A DNA stretch of 6,852 nt, from NCBI GenBank assembly GCA_034408875.1, contig JAWXCJ010000160.1, positions 1-6,852 of the forward strand, in the 5' to 3' direction. A model generated the notes under the pieces. The model worked only from the letters and a program-made list of their open reading frames with translations. It had not been told where the DNA came from and did not search any database. The position numbers and the translations under genes were made by a program. This DNA is from JANNHK01 sp034408875. GTDB lineage: Bacteria; Actinomycetota; Acidimicrobiia; IMCC26256; PALSA-610. Each line of letters begins with the position of its first letter. The first letter of the stretch is position 1. Positions 5,753 through 6,852 of this stretch are shown piece by piece.

Positions 5753-6852
5753 GTGACCACTTCTTTTCGCGGTCTCGGCCTGCGGGCCGAGCTCGTCGAC
5801 GCCCTCGCGGTAGCGGGCATCGAACATCCCTTTGCCATTCAGCAGGCAACCATCGAAGACGCCCTGGCCGGCGCCGACGTATGCGGCAAGGCCAAGACCG
5901 GTTCGGGCAAGACGCTCGCCTTCGGCCTCCCGCTCCTGCAGCGGATCGTCGAGGCCAGGCCCGGCCACCCGACCGCCCTCATCCTCGTGCCCACGCGTGA
6001 GCTGGCGAGCCAGGTCGTCGAGGTGCTCGTACCGCTCGGCAAGTCGGTGAACGCGCGCGTATGCGCGTTTTACGGTGGCACGTCGCTCGACCGCCAGATG
6101 CGCAATCTCACCAAACGCATCGAAGTCGCGGTCGCAACTCCCGGCCGGCTCATCGACTTGCTCGAACGAGGCGTGATCGACCTCGACCAGGTCAGCACGC
6201 TCGTCATCGACGAAGCCGACCGCATGGCCGACATGGGCTTCTTGCCGCAGGTCGAGTGGATCATGCGCAAAGTCACCGGGGTTCGCCAGACGCTGCTCTT
6301 CTCCGCCACGCTCGACCGCGAGGTCGACGTGCTGGTGCGGCGCTATATGAACGATCCCGTTCGGCACGAGGTCGAAGCCGACCCGGATGAGGTCAGCGAC
6401 TCGTTGCACCGGTTCCTCAAGGTGCACGACATGGATCGCGTGAAGGTACTGACGGCCATCGCCGCCGGCGTTTCCCGCACGATGGTGTTCGTCCGCACCA
6501 AGCGCGGTGCCGACCGGCTGGTGTCGCAGCTGAAGCGCGAGGGCGTCGTCGCGGCCGCGATCCACGGTGACCTGCGCCAGTCGGCTCGCGAACGAGCACT
6601 CAAGGACTTCACCGACGGGAACCACGCGGTGCTCGTCGCCACCGACGTCGCGGCAAGGGGCATCCACGTCGACGACGTCGACGTGGTGATCCACTTCGAC
6701 CCGCCCGAGGAGCAGAAGGGCTACGTCCACCGTTCCGGGCGTACCGCCCGAGCCGGCAACACCGGCATCGTCGTGACGTTCGTGATGTGGGACCAGGAAC
6801 TCGACGTCGAGAAGCTGCAGCGCCGCCTCGGCATGCGCGAGCCGATCATCGA
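5753..6852 (+). CDS. DEAD-box ATP-dependent RNA helicase (3' end beyond window)
   Basis: 366 codons from GTG 5753 to the right edge with no stop. It unwinds RNA duplexes using ATP, typically in ribosome assembly or RNA turnover, or in cold adaptation. All core motifs are present: Q motif PFAIQ (26-30), motif I AKTGSGKT (47-54), Ia PTRELA (80-85), Ib TPGRL (129-133), II DEAD (153-156), III SAT (184-186), IV MVFVRTK, V ATDVAARGIHV (from 296) and VI HRSGRTARAG (326-335). Both RecA-like domains are therefore nearly complete; only the C-terminal tail is missing. GTG 5753 is chosen because GGAAAG lies 8 bases upstream and MTTSFRGLGLRAELVDAL is the usual family N-terminus. An in-frame ATG at 5633 would add 40 residues, but they look unlike helicase sequence. 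It is divergent from the secreted-protein gene, with no partner visible. A RhlE/DeaD-like subfamily cannot be settled without the tail. Confidence 0.95.
   Translation, partial: MTTSFRGLGLRAELVDALAVAGIEHPFAIQQATIEDALAGADVCGKAKTGSGKTLAFGLPLLQRIVEARPGHPTALILVPTRELASQVVEVLVPLGKSVNARVCAFYGGTSLDRQMRNLTKRIEVAVATPGRLIDLLERGVIDLDQVSTLVIDEADRMADMGFLPQVEWIMRKVTGVRQTLLFSATLDREVDVLVRRYMNDPVRHEVEADPDEVSDSLHRFLKVHDMDRVKVLTAIAAGVSRTMVFVRTKRGADRLVSQLKREGVVAAAIHGDLRQSARERALKDFTDGNHAVLVATDVAARGIHVDDVDVVIHFDPPEEQKGYVHRSGRTARAGNTGIVVTFVMWDQELDVEKLQRRLGMREPII

Noticed and set aside
5414..6730. 438-codon minus-strand open frame opposite the DEAD-box helicase
   Set aside because: The plus strand there encodes every DEAD-box motif in order; the minus frame shows no motif and overlaps the signal-peptide end of the secreted protein.

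Overview
High-GC actinobacterial chromosomal DNA: strong G/C third-position bias, GTG start codons, and long spurious open frames opposite real genes. The secreted protein in the middle carries tandem G-Y-W...DGG-(I/V)-F-S-F-G repeats, which I associate mainly with Acidimicrobiia (Ilumatobacter and relatives). That class is my best guess, not a proof. I see no RNA gene, insertion sequence, integrase or CRISPR array.

Layout, left to right. (1) 1-640, minus strand: N-terminal part of a HelZ-type SNF2 helicase, running off the left edge. (2) 637-2212, minus: a decayed alpha/beta-hydrolase gene. Its coding sense is still readable in four consecutive segments, separated by one internal deletion and two single-base frameshifts. 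(3) 2213-2366: a gene-poor spacer with about 2.4 copies of a 22-bp GC-rich tandem repeat just past the cyclase stop codon. (4) 2367-3176, minus: an intact class III nucleotide cyclase. (5) 3195-3246: a very strong 22-bp inverted repeat. (6) 3261-5501, minus: an intact secreted protein joining a seven-motif FG-GAP calcium-binding propeller to six GYW repeats. (7) 5502-5752: divergent intergenic region. (8) 5753 to the right edge, plus: a DEAD-box RNA helicase, truncated by the window end.

The genes do not form an obvious pathway. The left half runs in one direction, but the strong hairpin and the repeat cluster suggest separate transcription units. The 4-base GTGA overlap between the dead hydrolase and the SNF2 gene suggests those two were once translationally coupled. 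The secreted double-repeat protein and the DEAD-box helicase are transcribed divergently from a shared 250-bp region. The least ordinary content is the FG-GAP plus GYW fusion with exactly two cysteines per half, the hairpin 18 bp from the cyclase start, and the multiply broken hydrolase. I found no convincing new multi-gene system.
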